64,000 nt of DNA from Aulosira sp. FACHB-615 (GCF_014698045.1 NZ_JACJSE010000031.1:1-64000), one strand, 5' to 3'. Shown: positions 18,256 through 26,927, counted from the stretch's first letter. Notes: a model not told the origin generated them from the sequence alone. Numbers and translations are program-made.

Positions 18256-18522
18256 CTATATAAGATTAATATCTGGAATTGAAATATTATCTTGCTCTCT
18301 GATATTATCCCAATCAATTACCGCCATCCAAACATTTTCTTCATGAGAATATTGAACAATTCCATCAACTTCTAAATCTTCGCTATACAACACCAAATTT
18401 AAATTATCTTGCAACCAAATTTTTTGACGAGCTAAATCTTCAATAGTACCAGTACAATTAAGTCGCAAGCGACCTTGAGAATCAGCATTATGAAAATCGG
18501 CAAAGACTCTTGGTTTATCCAT
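18256..18522 (-). CDS. Small protein of unknown function, second of a gene pair
   Basis: An 88-residue soluble protein (KPRVFADFHNADSQGRLRLN, then IEDLARQKIWLQDNLNLVLY). I recognise no characterised family. It follows the 110-residue gene by 24 nt on the same strand, so the two form a small operon. It ends 65 nt before the antitoxin gene. The size and pairing would suit an immunity or antitoxin-like role, but nothing in the sequence proves that. Confidence 0.7.
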   Translation of the reverse strand: MDKPRVFADFHNADSQGRLRLNCTGTIEDLARQKIWLQDNLNLVLYSEDLEVDGIVQYSHEENVWMAVIDWDNIREQDNISIPDINLI

Positions 18523-18546
18523 AGCGTTTAAATGGTGAGAAAATTT

Positions 18547-18879
18547 CTAGTTTGCTTTAGCTGGATTAGCAATTGTAGGAGTAAGTAAGCTGCTAATTTG
18601 CTGTGGAGTTAAACCTGTTAATGTTGCATGAGAGGAACTTCTACCAGAAGTACGAATTACATCTCCTCCTAAAGCTCTAACTGCGCCTACTGATGTTACT
18701 CCAATTTGTCCGTGAGGTATTGTTGCAGCCAACTGTTCTATCGATAATCCTATCGCACTCTCTACAGATATTCCAGTTACTCCACTAGGATGAGTCCCAA
18801 AACCACGCTCAATATCTTCTGGTCGATTACGTCTACCCCGAATAACTATTGCTTCGTCTGGTATTTTATCTACAATCAC
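18547..18879 (-). CDS. Small protein of unknown function, first of a gene pair
   Basis: A 110-residue protein with no signal peptide or membrane segment. It opens with DEAIVIRGRRNRPEDIERGFG and has a Gly/Ser-rich middle (SVGAVRALGGDVIRTSGRSSSHATL) and the tail GLTPQQISSLLTP. The IVIRGRRNRPE segment and later SSSHATL look like the ends of a small enzyme-like fold, perhaps a toxin-domain remnant; this is a guess. It is paired with the 88-residue gene downstream. Confidence 0.7.
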   Translation of the reverse strand: MIVDKIPDEAIVIRGRRNRPEDIERGFGTHPSGVTGISVESAIGLSIEQLAATIPHGQIGVTSVGAVRALGGDVIRTSGRSSSHATLTGLTPQQISSLLTPTIANPAKAN

Positions 18880-18949
18880 AAGTAATTTTGAATTTGTTCT
18901 TTCTTCTGTAGCATATCAAATGCAACTACAATTTATATTTTTACACCTA

Positions 18950-19105
18950 CAATTGCAATGAGATCGCTCGCAATTCATCTTTCAACTATCACAATTATAA
19001 TGTGAGCGATCGCATTTCATCTTTCACCCATCACAATAGCAGTGTGAGCGATCGCATTTCATCTTTCAATCATCACAATCATAATGAGAGCGATCGCATT
19101 TTTTC
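18950..19105 (+). repeat. 42-bp tandem repeat array bearing HIP1
   Basis: Units contain gcgatcgc at 19006, 19048 and 19090 (exact 42-bp spacing), plus a degenerate unit at about 18964. The rest of each unit reads atttcatctttca, then a variable four bases, then tcacaat. Units touch each other with no spacers. A lone unit lies at 17608. Confidence 0.9.
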
Positions 19106-19135
19106 AACTCCTACACCCCCACACCCTTTCTTTTC

Positions 19136-20824
19136 CTAACTTGTCTGCGATACTTTCTCATCGCGCCACAGTTGATATAAACGATTTGCGGGCATTGTTA
19201 AATATAGAATATCGCCCTCGTCTAATTGTGTTGTGAGTAATTGCCAACCTTGGACACGTTGACTGTTACTTTCCACATATAACGGTACAAAGTCAGCAGA
19301 TATGGCGATTTCTTTCACCAATTGACCGCAAAAGGGATGTGATGCTGTAATGAGTGTGGCAAAGGCTACCCATAGTTTATTGGCGGTAATACCATTACCG
19401 AGGATGCGTCCACCTAAAGCGGCGGCGGCAAAGGCTGGCGCGGCTAGTTCTGCGGGACTGAGGACGGCTTCAAAATTAAATACTTGTTGTGCCATCCTAG
19501 CAAAGTCGGGGTCAGCATAATGAACAATTACAGGAATTTTAGGTGCTAAACCTTTAGTTTTAAGGGCAATTTCTAGGTTAGTTGCATCGTTGTGAGTAAC
19601 AGCTAATACCGCCGCCGCCGCAGTTACATTACTGGTTTGCAAAATGGTGCGGAAACTTGCATCACCTTGAATTACCGGAATCCCCAAACCCCGCACCGAG
19701 TTGACATATTTATTATTTGAGTCGGTTTCAATCACAATAACTTCATAACCACTACTATGAAGTTGCTGAACAATTTTGCTACCAATGCCACTTAAACCGC
19801 AGACAATATAATGATGGCGTTGGGGAATTCTCGCTGCGTCCCAAAATTGCTTAAAGCGATTACCTAACACAAAATCAGTTAGCATCGCATACCAAGTACC
19901 AATCACCACTGCACCAATTAGCATAATCACAATGGTGAATAATTTGATGCTGTTGGGGGCGTTTTCAACAATTTTATCATTACCCCCTGCACCAGTAATC
20001 ATCCCCACAGAAAAATAAAGGGCATCGACTACAGATAAACTCAGTTCTGTAGACATATATGTGAGTGTGGCGATCGCTATAATTGCTATTAAGACTAACG
20101 CACCCACGACTATTGATTGTCCATGTTGCTGAAACTGACGCAAACTGGTACAAACTTTCAAGACTTTTTTAATTAATGATCTGCGGGTAGAACGAATGCG
20201 CGGTTGAGTGGCGACAATTAAGCGATCGCCTACTTGTAATTCTTGTCCAGATAGCACTCCATCAATTAAATTCATCTCCCCTTGTAACGGCAGATAATAA
20301 ATTGGCATTCTCGCGGGTTCTTCCCACAAATCACTTAAATTCCGCCCCAACCAAGGATGATTTTCATCAATATATTCTTCTTGAACAGGCCAAGTTTGGT
20401 CAAATAATTTGATTTGCCCTATAGCTTGATTTCCTAAAGCCGCAAAGGTAAATAATGGTGCAGCTAATCCCACAACACTCATACTCAAATGTTCTGGGAG
20501 AGTTTGATCTAGCCTTTCACCTAAGTTTGTATTATAAAAGCGGTTAATAATGCGAATGCGCGGATTTAACACTCGCGCTTGCATCATAATTGATAAATTT
20601 AAAGTATCTTCCGAAGCTGTAATGACCAACGTATGTGCTTGCTGAATCCCGGCCGCCGTCAAAGTCGCCGCCGCGTGTAAATTACCAATAATAATATCTG
20701 GAGAACATTCCCCGGCAATTGGTTTGTGATGAATACCAACAACTAATGCGCCCTGCTGTCTCAGCAGACGAAAGATTTTATATCCTGTACGCCCTAAGCC
20801 ACAAACAATGATTCGAGGTTTCAT
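19136..20824 (-). CDS. Two-TM ion channel with two TrkA-N/RCK domains
   Basis: A 562-residue protein. Residues 1-215 are TrkA-N (IIVCGLGRTGYKIFRLL) plus TrkA-C, residues about 235-320 hold a two-helix pore, and residues about 335-560 are a second TrkA-N (YIVCGLSGIGSKIVQQL) plus TrkA-C. The layout is that of a potassium-channel-like transporter gated by nucleotide-binding RCK domains. The pore loop reads M-I-T-G-A-G-G-N-D (275-283) instead of the canonical TxGYGD, so its ion selectivity is uncertain. The gene ends just after the 42-bp repeat array. Confidence 0.88.
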   Translation of the reverse strand: MKPRIIVCGLGRTGYKIFRLLRQQGALVVGIHHKPIAGECSPDIIIGNLHAAATLTAAGIQQAHTLVITASEDTLNLSIMMQARVLNPRIRIINRFYNTNLGERLDQTLPEHLSMSVVGLAAPLFTFAALGNQAIGQIKLFDQTWPVQEEYIDENHPWLGRNLSDLWEEPARMPIYYLPLQGEMNLIDGVLSGQELQVGDRLIVATQPRIRSTRRSLIKKVLKVCTSLRQFQQHGQSIVVGALVLIAIIAIATLTYMSTELSLSVVDALYFSVGMITGAGGNDKIVENAPNSIKLFTIVIMLIGAVVIGTWYAMLTDFVLGNRFKQFWDAARIPQRHHYIVCGLSGIGSKIVQQLHSSGYEVIVIETDSNNKYVNSVRGLGIPVIQGDASFRTILQTSNVTAAAAVLAVTHNDATNLEIALKTKGLAPKIPVIVHYADPDFARMAQQVFNFEAVLSPAELAAPAFAAAALGGRILGNGITANKLWVAFATLITASHPFCGQLVKEIAISADFVPLYVESNSQRVQGWQLLTTQLDEGDILYLTMPANRLYQLWRDEKVSQTS

Positions 20825-21006
20825 GAGACAGCAAGTAGTATGAATGCGTAATTTGTAATTCGTAATTAACCATATTGTGGCGTTGTTTTTGAGGATGTAA
20901 CTGTAACTGAAAACACCTTAGCGATAAATCAAATTAATTAGGCACTTTTGCGACATTTACCGAGTCAATTTATGAAGAATAGTTAGTACAATGAACATTT
21001 TGAGTT

Positions 21007-21498
21007 ATGAATAAGTTGGCAAAATTGACAATTTTTGCTGGGATTTTATGCCCTTTAATTACCGCAGGTGCGATCGCCTCTACAGCGCAAGCAAAACCTT
21101 CACAGAGTCCACTAGCTGAACCCAATGTACAATTAAAAGTGCAACGCACAAGCGGTACTTGCCCGCAGACAGTTGGTTTGTGGTGGTTAATCTTACCTTA
21201 TGAAGGTGGTGCAGAACATACTGTAATTGCCGAGACTAGAGATTTTGCCGATACAACTCAATTAGTCGCATCTAATAATAAGCTGTTTGTTGAGTTTGTT
21301 TCACCTTTACGCAGTAATTATGCTAACTGTATTGGTCAAACCCAAAGTCAGGAATATCCTTTTTATAATGTGCGGTTTAAAAATAAAAAGGCATATTTTC
21401 GCGTCGATTTGCGAAACATCAACGCACCAGGACAGCTAATTACTTACAAAACTGTAGCCGCTTCTCGTCCTTATGTGCGCTGGGCGATCGCAGATTAG
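21007..21498 (+). CDS. Secreted protein of unknown function
   Basis: A 163-residue protein with a clear signal peptide (residues 1-29, ending ...ASTAQA-KP). The mature part has Cys residues in TSGTCPQTVG and NYANCIGQT that could form a disulfide, and is beta-rich. I recognise no named family. It stands alone, divergent from the channel gene, and is followed by a hairpin and a small repeat element. Confidence 0.75.
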   Translation: MNKLAKLTIFAGILCPLITAGAIASTAQAKPSQSPLAEPNVQLKVQRTSGTCPQTVGLWWLILPYEGGAEHTVIAETRDFADTTQLVASNNKLFVEFVSPLRSNYANCIGQTQSQEYPFYNVRFKNKKAYFRVDLRNINAPGQLITYKTVAASRPYVRWAIAD

Positions 21499-21545
21499 GA
21501 GAAAAGTATAAAGTTTAAAATTAATTAAGAAATTTATATATAGCT

Positions 21546-21574
21546 TGTAGCCAGCGACTTCAGTCGCGGCTACA
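21546..21574 (+). terminator. Strong hairpin after the secreted-protein gene
   Basis: TGTAGCC, then GCGACT, pair with AGTCGC and GGCTACA around a TC loop, with one bulged A. The stem is long but lacks a T run, so it may be a repeat hairpin acting as a terminator. Confidence 0.5.
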
Positions 21575-21580
21575 CATCTA

Positions 21581-21674
21581 ATACCATTTTGGATTTTAGA
21601 TTTTGGATTGGGTAAGGGTTGATCTGTAAGCTTTTGAGTCATCCATCTGTCGCAATCATTTTTTAATTTGGTAT
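21581..21674 (+). mobile_element. 94-bp MITE-like repeat, copy 1
   Basis: It begins ATACCATTTTGG and ends TTAATTTGGTAT (short inverted ends ATACCA/TGGTAT). It is almost identical to 53762-53862 on the same strand, which has 7 extra bases (agatttt). The shared core includes gtaagcttttgag and catccatctgtcgcaatc. It is non-coding. Confidence 0.85.
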
Positions 21675-21969
21675 AACAACAGTTTCAATATTTTATGGTG
21701 AAAGTGATTGAAATCATGAGATTGCAATGACCTGGGTGTACTGATTCTTTTCTACTCCCGACTCCCGACTCCCTATTCCCTACCTACACAAATAAATTCA
21801 GAAATCAAACCGGATTCCTATATGAGTCCTATAATTTCTTTGTTTTATTAATGAAATGTAATTTCATCGTTGAAGTGCAAAGCTTAGTTACCTTCAGAGT
21901 TAATTTTGTCGATTTGCCAAGAAAATGCTATGAATAATCTCTAATAGCTGATTTTTCACAAGTAATTCG

Positions 21970-22440
21970 ATGACTATCTATTTTTATAGCACCCGCGAAC
22001 AATATGGTTGCTTCTCCAACTTTTCTGATCACGGATTTGTGTTGGATGATTTATACTGGTATACAAGCGAACATTATTTTCAAGCCCAAAAATTTGTTGG
22101 AACATTTCATTTAGAACAAATTCGCTTGGTAAAAACTCCAAAAGAAGCCGCAAAAATGGGTAGAGAAAGAAGCCGTCCTTTGCGTCAAGATTGGGAGCAA
22201 GTCAAAGATAGTATTATGAAAAAAGCAGTACTATGTAAGTTTACAACCCATACAGATATTAGAGAAATTTTACTCAGTACAGGTAATGACGAAATAGTAG
22301 AAAATTCTCCCATTGATTATTATTGGGGTTGTGGCGCTGACGGCAGTGGCAAAAATATGTTAGGGATAATTTTAATGGAAGTGCGCGATATTATACGCGC
22401 AGAAGATGGCACTAAATCGGGAAATGCTACGATAAAATAA
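21970..22440 (+). CDS. NADAR family protein
   Basis: A 156-residue protein of the NADAR (DUF1768/YbiA) family: FYSTREQYGCFSNFSDHGFVLD at the start, WYTSEHYFQAQKF, and NSPIDYYWGCGADGSGKNMLG near the end. Some NADAR proteins remove ADP-ribose from DNA guanosine and act as antitoxins to DarT1; others act near riboflavin metabolism. No DarT-like gene is adjacent, so this copy is an orphan. Length and motifs are complete. Confidence 0.92.
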   Translation: MTIYFYSTREQYGCFSNFSDHGFVLDDLYWYTSEHYFQAQKFVGTFHLEQIRLVKTPKEAAKMGRERSRPLRQDWEQVKDSIMKKAVLCKFTTHTDIREILLSTGNDEIVENSPIDYYWGCGADGSGKNMLGIILMEVRDIIRAEDGTKSGNATIK

Positions 22441-22602
22441 ACTGGTCAGTGTTAATTTTCAATCTTGTATAGCAGTCCTAGTTGATATCTGAACAACAAA
22501 GACAAGGGAGACAAGGAAAATAAGAAAAAGATGTTTATAAATCATTTATGATTGCTGTATAGATAGTCATTTCAGTCATCAATGTGAATTTATTAATAGA
22601 TG

Positions 22603-22647
22603 TTTACTTAAAGTTACAAAAAACTAGTTTTTGTAACTTTAAGTAAA
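22603..22647 (+). promoter_or_regulatory. Long inverted repeat before the small unknown gene
   Basis: TTTACTTAAAGTTAC (22603-22617) pairs perfectly with GTAACTTTAAGTAAA (22633-22647); the A/T stretches and CTAG centre extend the stem with one bulge. It lies 44 nt before the ATG at 22691. It may be an operator or an mRNA hairpin. Two AGGAGG sites follow. Confidence 0.6.
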
Positions 22648-22690
22648 AAAGAACAGAGTTTGAAAGGAGGCAATATAAGGAGGCAAAAAT

Positions 22691-22996
22691 ATGCTTTTAT
22701 CAAAAACTAAAGTCAAACAATATTGTAAATGGTTTTGGGATGAAACCCTAGGAGGAGAATATGATGCTTGGGGTACTAGTACTTACTTTCTCGAAATTGG
22801 TGATGATCTATATCCGATCAGACAAATAGAAGTTTACGAAAATGGCAATGTCTTATTTTATGATAGTAGCCACTTTGCAGACAATTACGGAATGTTATGT
22901 GATAAACCAATTCAAGAAGAGGATATTCGAGAATTTGGGATTACTAAAGCAGAATTTGAACAAGTGTGGAATACAAAAATCCCAATGAATCGCTAA
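22691..22996 (+). CDS. Small protein, DUF6881-like
   Basis: A 101-residue acidic protein. The segment RQIEVYENGNVLFYDSSHFADNYGMLCD and the tail ITKAEFEQVWN resemble the DUF6881 group, small proteins often found among immunity-type genes; the match is from memory and moderate. It has an AGGAGG ribosome-binding site and an unusual upstream inverted repeat. It lies 250 nt after the NADAR gene on the same strand, but a shared transcript is not shown. Confidence 0.65.
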   Translation: MLLSKTKVKQYCKWFWDETLGGEYDAWGTSTYFLEIGDDLYPIRQIEVYENGNVLFYDSSHFADNYGMLCDKPIQEEDIREFGITKAEFEQVWNTKIPMNR

Positions 22997-23033
22997 ATTT
23001 GGGTAGTAGAAATTAAAGCGTTGCTGACTTAAT

Positions 23034-23708
23034 TTAAACAGATAAATTACAATGACGTGCAATAGTCCAATGGCGATCGCTTGATTGATAAACTTTCACT
23101 CCAGCTAACCCGACACTAGTCACCAACTGATTCACCTCATCTAGTGTAAGTGCAGCGTGGAGAGAATCTCGAAATAACTTTTGCTGAAGGGGATCATAGT
23201 CATGGCCAATGCTGGATACTAAAGCATTCATGGTCTCTGCATCGGCTGGACGTAATAAATCACGAATCAGCAAGCCACCGTTCGGTTTACTAACACGCTG
23301 GATTTCTTGGAAAAACGGCAGAGGATCAGGTAAATGGTGAACCAAGCTATTAGAAATCACCAAATCAAACATTGCATCTGCGTAGGGTAACTGTTTCGCA
23401 TCCACCAATTCCAAAGAAATTTGCTGTTGTAAGCCAGCTTGTTGAACATGCTGCGTGGCAATTTTGAGCATATTCTGAGCTAAATCAATCGCAATCAACC
23501 CCCATTGGGGACACATTTGTGCAATGAGAACCGGGATACGACCGGGGCCAGTCCCCGCATCGAGTACTAAGCATGGTGCTGTTGTACCCAGAGCGATCGC
23601 TTCCTTGGCAAAAGCTGTGTTAACCTCAGTAAAATCCATCGCATCATAGTCAATGGCTTCTTCCCAAGTATCCATGACTTCTGGTTCCAAAACTCTTTCC
23701 ATCATCAA
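23034..23708 (-). CDS. Class I SAM-dependent methyltransferase
   Basis: A 224-residue Rossmann methyltransferase: motif I VLDAGTGPG, acidic motif II (LIAIDLAQNML), then LVDAKQLPYADAMFDLVISNSLVHHL, the post-I and motif IV region of UbiE/Methyltransf_11-type enzymes. The substrate is unknown. There is no operon partner. Confidence 0.85.
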   Translation of the reverse strand: MMMERVLEPEVMDTWEEAIDYDAMDFTEVNTAFAKEAIALGTTAPCLVLDAGTGPGRIPVLIAQMCPQWGLIAIDLAQNMLKIATQHVQQAGLQQQISLELVDAKQLPYADAMFDLVISNSLVHHLPDPLPFFQEIQRVSKPNGGLLIRDLLRPADAETMNALVSSIGHDYDPLQQKLFRDSLHAALTLDEVNQLVTSVGLAGVKVYQSSDRHWTIARHCNLSV

Positions 23709-23752
23709 CCCTGTTATTCAACCAACAATAACTACAGTAATAGTTTTCTATT

Positions 23753-23919
23753 AGGACTTACGCAAAAAAACGAAAAAATCAAGTCACACCCCCCACACCT
23801 CCCACACTCCCCACACTCCCCACACTTCCCACACTCCCCACACTCCCCACACTTCCCACACTCCCCACACTCCCCACACCCCCCACACTCCCCATACACA
23901 ATTTTGGTGCGTAACTCCT
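23753..23919. mobile_element. Inverted-end element carrying a cytosine-rich minisatellite
   Basis: The ends AGGACTTACGCA (23753-23764) and TGCGTAACTCCT (23908-23919) are inverted repeats with one mismatch. The interior 23788-23893 is a run of about ten-base units ccccacactc and variants. It is non-coding; the Cys-Gly-Glu open frame on the minus strand is only the repeat translated. Confidence 0.7.
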
Positions 23920-23987
23920 GTCTATGAGAGATCAGCATTGATTTTGGGAACACTTGATCTACTAGTTGATTTAACGGGAATTGGTCA

Positions 23988-25067
23988 ATGTCTGACGGTC
24001 AATGGAAAAACAACTTGAACAGTACCTCTCCTACGCCAGCGCCTACAACCCGCCTTACGCCAATCAAGCGCAATACCATTACCCATGAATTTGACCAAAA
24101 TGCTGCTGATGCAATGTTGGCGGAAAACAGCAATACTCAGTTATGGGAAGCAGCAGAACTATTGCGTCAAGGTATACAACAGCAACAAGCGGGAGAACTC
24201 ATCGCGGCTTTGAAGTCCTTGCAACAATCCTTGGCGTTATTTGAGGTGATTGGAGATATCCCCCAACAAGAACAGGCGCTATGCTTTTTAGCAGTAGTTA
24301 CCTACGCTTCGGGAGATTATAAAAGTACTATTACTTATGCCAAGCAATGTCTGACTTTAAAAAAAGAGACACCAGACCCATCAATACAAATGCAGGCATT
24401 TTCCCATTTAGGTAACGCTTATCGTCACTTAAATGAGCATGAGAAAGCAATTAAATATTTAGATGAATGCTTGAAAATTACCCGCAGCTTGCAAGACAAG
24501 CGCAGTCAAGTTGCCGCCTTAAATAATTTAGGATTGGTTTACAAAGCAGCAGGTAACTTAACACGGGCGATCGAGTATCAAGAGCAAAGCTTAAAATTGG
24601 TGCAGGAACTTCAAGATAACTGGGGTATAGAACAAGTCCTGAAAAATTTGGGTAATGCTTGGTATGCTTTGGACAATTATCCCAAAGCGATCGCCTACTA
24701 TGAACAATGTGTCAAAGTTGCACGCATTCTCAACAACCCCCGCAGTGCCATTCAAGTACTCAAAAATTTAGGCAATGCCTGTTATGCTACCAATGAATAC
24801 GGCAAAGCCATGACTTATTATCAAGAACGTCTCCAACTAGCCAGAGAATTAAAAGACAAACGCAGTGAAGAACAATCTCTAGGCAGTTTAGGCGTAACTT
24901 GTGAAGCGTTGGGAGATTATAACCAAGCCATCCAATATTATGAACAACGCTTACTCTTAGCGAGAAGTATCAAAGACCGCCGCATTGAAGAACAAGCCCT
25001 TGCCAGCCTCAAAGTTGCTTGCTATGCCTTGGGTGATTACGCCAAAGCTATGCAATATCAGCAATAG
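23988..25067 (+). CDS. TPR protein (LGN/Kinesin-light-chain-like repeats)
   Basis: A 359-residue protein. An unordered N-terminus of about 45 residues is followed by seven to eight helical repeats, each about 40 residues with the pattern ALxxLGxxYxALGDYxxAIxYYEQ. This is a protein-binding scaffold with no enzymatic domain. It has no signal peptide. It lies 106 nt before the uracil-DNA glycosylase, same strand. Confidence 0.85.
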   Translation: MSDGQWKNNLNSTSPTPAPTTRLTPIKRNTITHEFDQNAADAMLAENSNTQLWEAAELLRQGIQQQQAGELIAALKSLQQSLALFEVIGDIPQQEQALCFLAVVTYASGDYKSTITYAKQCLTLKKETPDPSIQMQAFSHLGNAYRHLNEHEKAIKYLDECLKITRSLQDKRSQVAALNNLGLVYKAAGNLTRAIEYQEQSLKLVQELQDNWGIEQVLKNLGNAWYALDNYPKAIAYYEQCVKVARILNNPRSAIQVLKNLGNACYATNEYGKAMTYYQERLQLARELKDKRSEEQSLGSLGVTCEALGDYNQAIQYYEQRLLLARSIKDRRIEEQALASLKVACYALGDYAKAMQYQQ

Positions 25068-25172
25068 GCAATAGTTTTTTGTCTTAAGTTCGCTGCTACA
25101 ATGGAACTCACGCCAATTTCAGTATTCCGCAATCAACACAATCTAGGTGCTTAAACCAACAACCGTAGTTTC

Positions 25173-26927
25173 ATGAGCAGCGACATTCAACTGAGTCTCT
25201 TTGGAGAATCTAACATCAATCAAAAAGACCAGATTCCTACAGATGGCAAAATTCCCATTCCGACGGGAACCTACAACAACATGACCGAATTGGCACAGCA
25301 CTGCAACCAGTGTCAACGTTGCGAATTAGGACAAACACGCACCAATGCTGTCGTAGGGCGAGGTAATCTCAAAGCACCAATCATGATTGTGGGCGAAGCA
25401 CCAGGCCAAAGCGAAGACGAAACCGGCTTACCATTTGTTGGTCGGTCTGGTCAGCTACTAGAAAAAATATTAGCATCGGTGAATTTGACTACTGAGCAAG
25501 ATGTCTACATTGGTAACATCAATAAATGCCTTGATGGTTACACTAGAGTCATCACCAAAGCAGGTTCTAAACGACTTAATTGGATTGTAAAAAACCAGTG
25601 GTCAGGTGAAGTAGCGAGTGTTACTGAACATGGACAACTAGTTTGGAAAAAAGTAACTGGTTGGTACAGATCACAACTAGCAGGCAGACAACTTTACAAA
25701 GTATCCTTTAGAGGTGGCAAAGGTAGTAATAACGGTGAAGTTGGCTATGTTGCCACAGAAGATCATCCAGTTATGACCCGTAGAGGCTGGATTACTGTTG
25801 CAGAATTACAAGACGATGATTTAGTAGCAACTGGGACACCTGCTCCTGGAAATAGAGGACTACAGATATTATTAGGTTCGTTGTTGGGTGATGCTTGTAT
25901 TAGCTCCAATGGTCAATTTATTGAAAATCACAGTATTCAACAAGCTGCGTATTTAAAGCTAAAAGCAAGAGTATTAACTGGCTTTAAACCCCAGATGAGA
26001 GAATATCTAGCTAAGTCCCAAAATGGCAATACCTATCAATCATTAAGCATGGGACTGGCAAAAACATACTATTTGCATCAACTACGTGAAGAATGGTATC
26101 CCCAAGGTAAAAAAGACTTTCCGATTGCAGCCTTAGAAAAACTAGACAATTTTGGTCTAGCTATTTGGTACATGGATGATGGCTATTGGCGAAGAAAGAC
26201 TAAAGATGGAAAAATTAGACAAAGCATTGATGTAGAAATTGCTTTAGGAGATATCAAACCAGAAACAGCAGAAAAAGTTGTTCAGTATTTTGACAGCAAA
26301 GGTTACAAAACTTATGCAGTTTTTCAGTCAACTTGGAGAATATTTTTTAGATATGGTGAGGGCATTCGATTTTTAGAGAGCATTGCCGAATATATTCCTG
26401 TATCGATGCGGTATAAATTACCAGAGGAACTGCACAAAATTCCATTTAACTTAAAAGTTTACCAAGAAGAAGCAGTAGTCACTGATTGGAAACCAGTTAC
26501 TAAAAAACCAGTACCACCAAAATCTAATTCTGAGTTAGTCTACTGTATTGATGTTGAAGATACAGCCAATTTTGTCACACCAGCAGGGGTTGTACATAAT
26601 TGTCGCCCTCCTGCTAATCGGGTTCCTACTCCTAATGAAATGGCAGCTTGCATCCCATATTTATTAGAACAAATTCGCTTAATTGACCCCAAAATTATTT
26701 TGTTAACAGGTGCAACAGCCGTCAAAGGATTAACAGGCGAAAAGCAAGGAATCACCAAAATTCGCGGTCAGTGGATAGAGTGGGAAGGCCGTTTATGTAT
26801 GCCAATTTTTCACCCTTCCTACTTGTTGCGTAACCCATCGAAAGAAAAAGGCAGCCCAAAATGGTTGATGTGGCAAGATATTCAGGCAGTCCGCGCTAAG
26901 TATGATGAAATAGCGGGTGATAGGTGA
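25173..26927 (+). CDS. Family-4 uracil-DNA glycosylase precursor containing an intein
   Basis: A 584-residue precursor. Residues 1-118 and 477-584 together (226 residues) form a family-4/5 uracil-DNA glycosylase: IVGEAPGQSEDETGLPFVGRSGQLL, Fe-S ligands Cys47, Cys50, Cys477 and Cys493, and IFHPSYLLRNP. Residues 119-476 are an intein inserted just before Cys477 (N-I-N-K then C-R-P-P). The spliced enzyme would remove uracil from DNA. The two exteins match the family without gaps, so the intein is the only interruption. Confidence 0.95.
   Translation: MSSDIQLSLFGESNINQKDQIPTDGKIPIPTGTYNNMTELAQHCNQCQRCELGQTRTNAVVGRGNLKAPIMIVGEAPGQSEDETGLPFVGRSGQLLEKILASVNLTTEQDVYIGNINKCLDGYTRVITKAGSKRLNWIVKNQWSGEVASVTEHGQLVWKKVTGWYRSQLAGRQLYKVSFRGGKGSNNGEVGYVATEDHPVMTRRGWITVAELQDDDLVATGTPAPGNRGLQILLGSLLGDACISSNGQFIENHSIQQAAYLKLKARVLTGFKPQMREYLAKSQNGNTYQSLSMGLAKTYYLHQLREEWYPQGKKDFPIAALEKLDNFGLAIWYMDDGYWRRKTKDGKIRQSIDVEIALGDIKPETAEKVVQYFDSKGYKTYAVFQSTWRIFFRYGEGIRFLESIAEYIPVSMRYKLPEELHKIPFNLKVYQEEAVVTDWKPVTKKPVPPKSNSELVYCIDVEDTANFVTPAGVVHNCRPPANRVPTPNEMAACIPYLLEQIRLIDPKIILLTGATAVKGLTGEKQGITKIRGQWIEWEGRLCMPIFHPSYLLRNPSKEKGSPKWLMWQDIQAVRAKYDEIAGDR
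25527..26600 (+). mobile_element. Intein with LAGLIDADG homing endonuclease (in UDG)
   Basis: A 358-residue in-frame intein. Block A starts at Cys119 (C-L-D-G-Y-T-R-V), block B is VATEDHPVMTRRGW, and block G ends VVHN with Asn476 followed by Cys477 as the +1 residue. All splicing residues are present. The two LAGLIDADG motifs are ILLGSLLGDAC (Asp240) and AIWYMDDGYW (Asp335/336), so the homing endonuclease also looks intact. It presumably spreads by cutting intein-less udg alleles at the CRPP codons. Confidence 0.95.

Noticed and set aside
18950..19105. CRISPR array
   Set aside because: The 42-bp units touch each other with no unique spacers, and no cas genes are present.
23732..23953. Cys-rich small protein gene on the minus strand
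   Set aside because: The Cys-Gly-Glu pattern is just the ten-base minisatellite translated; no start site or family support.
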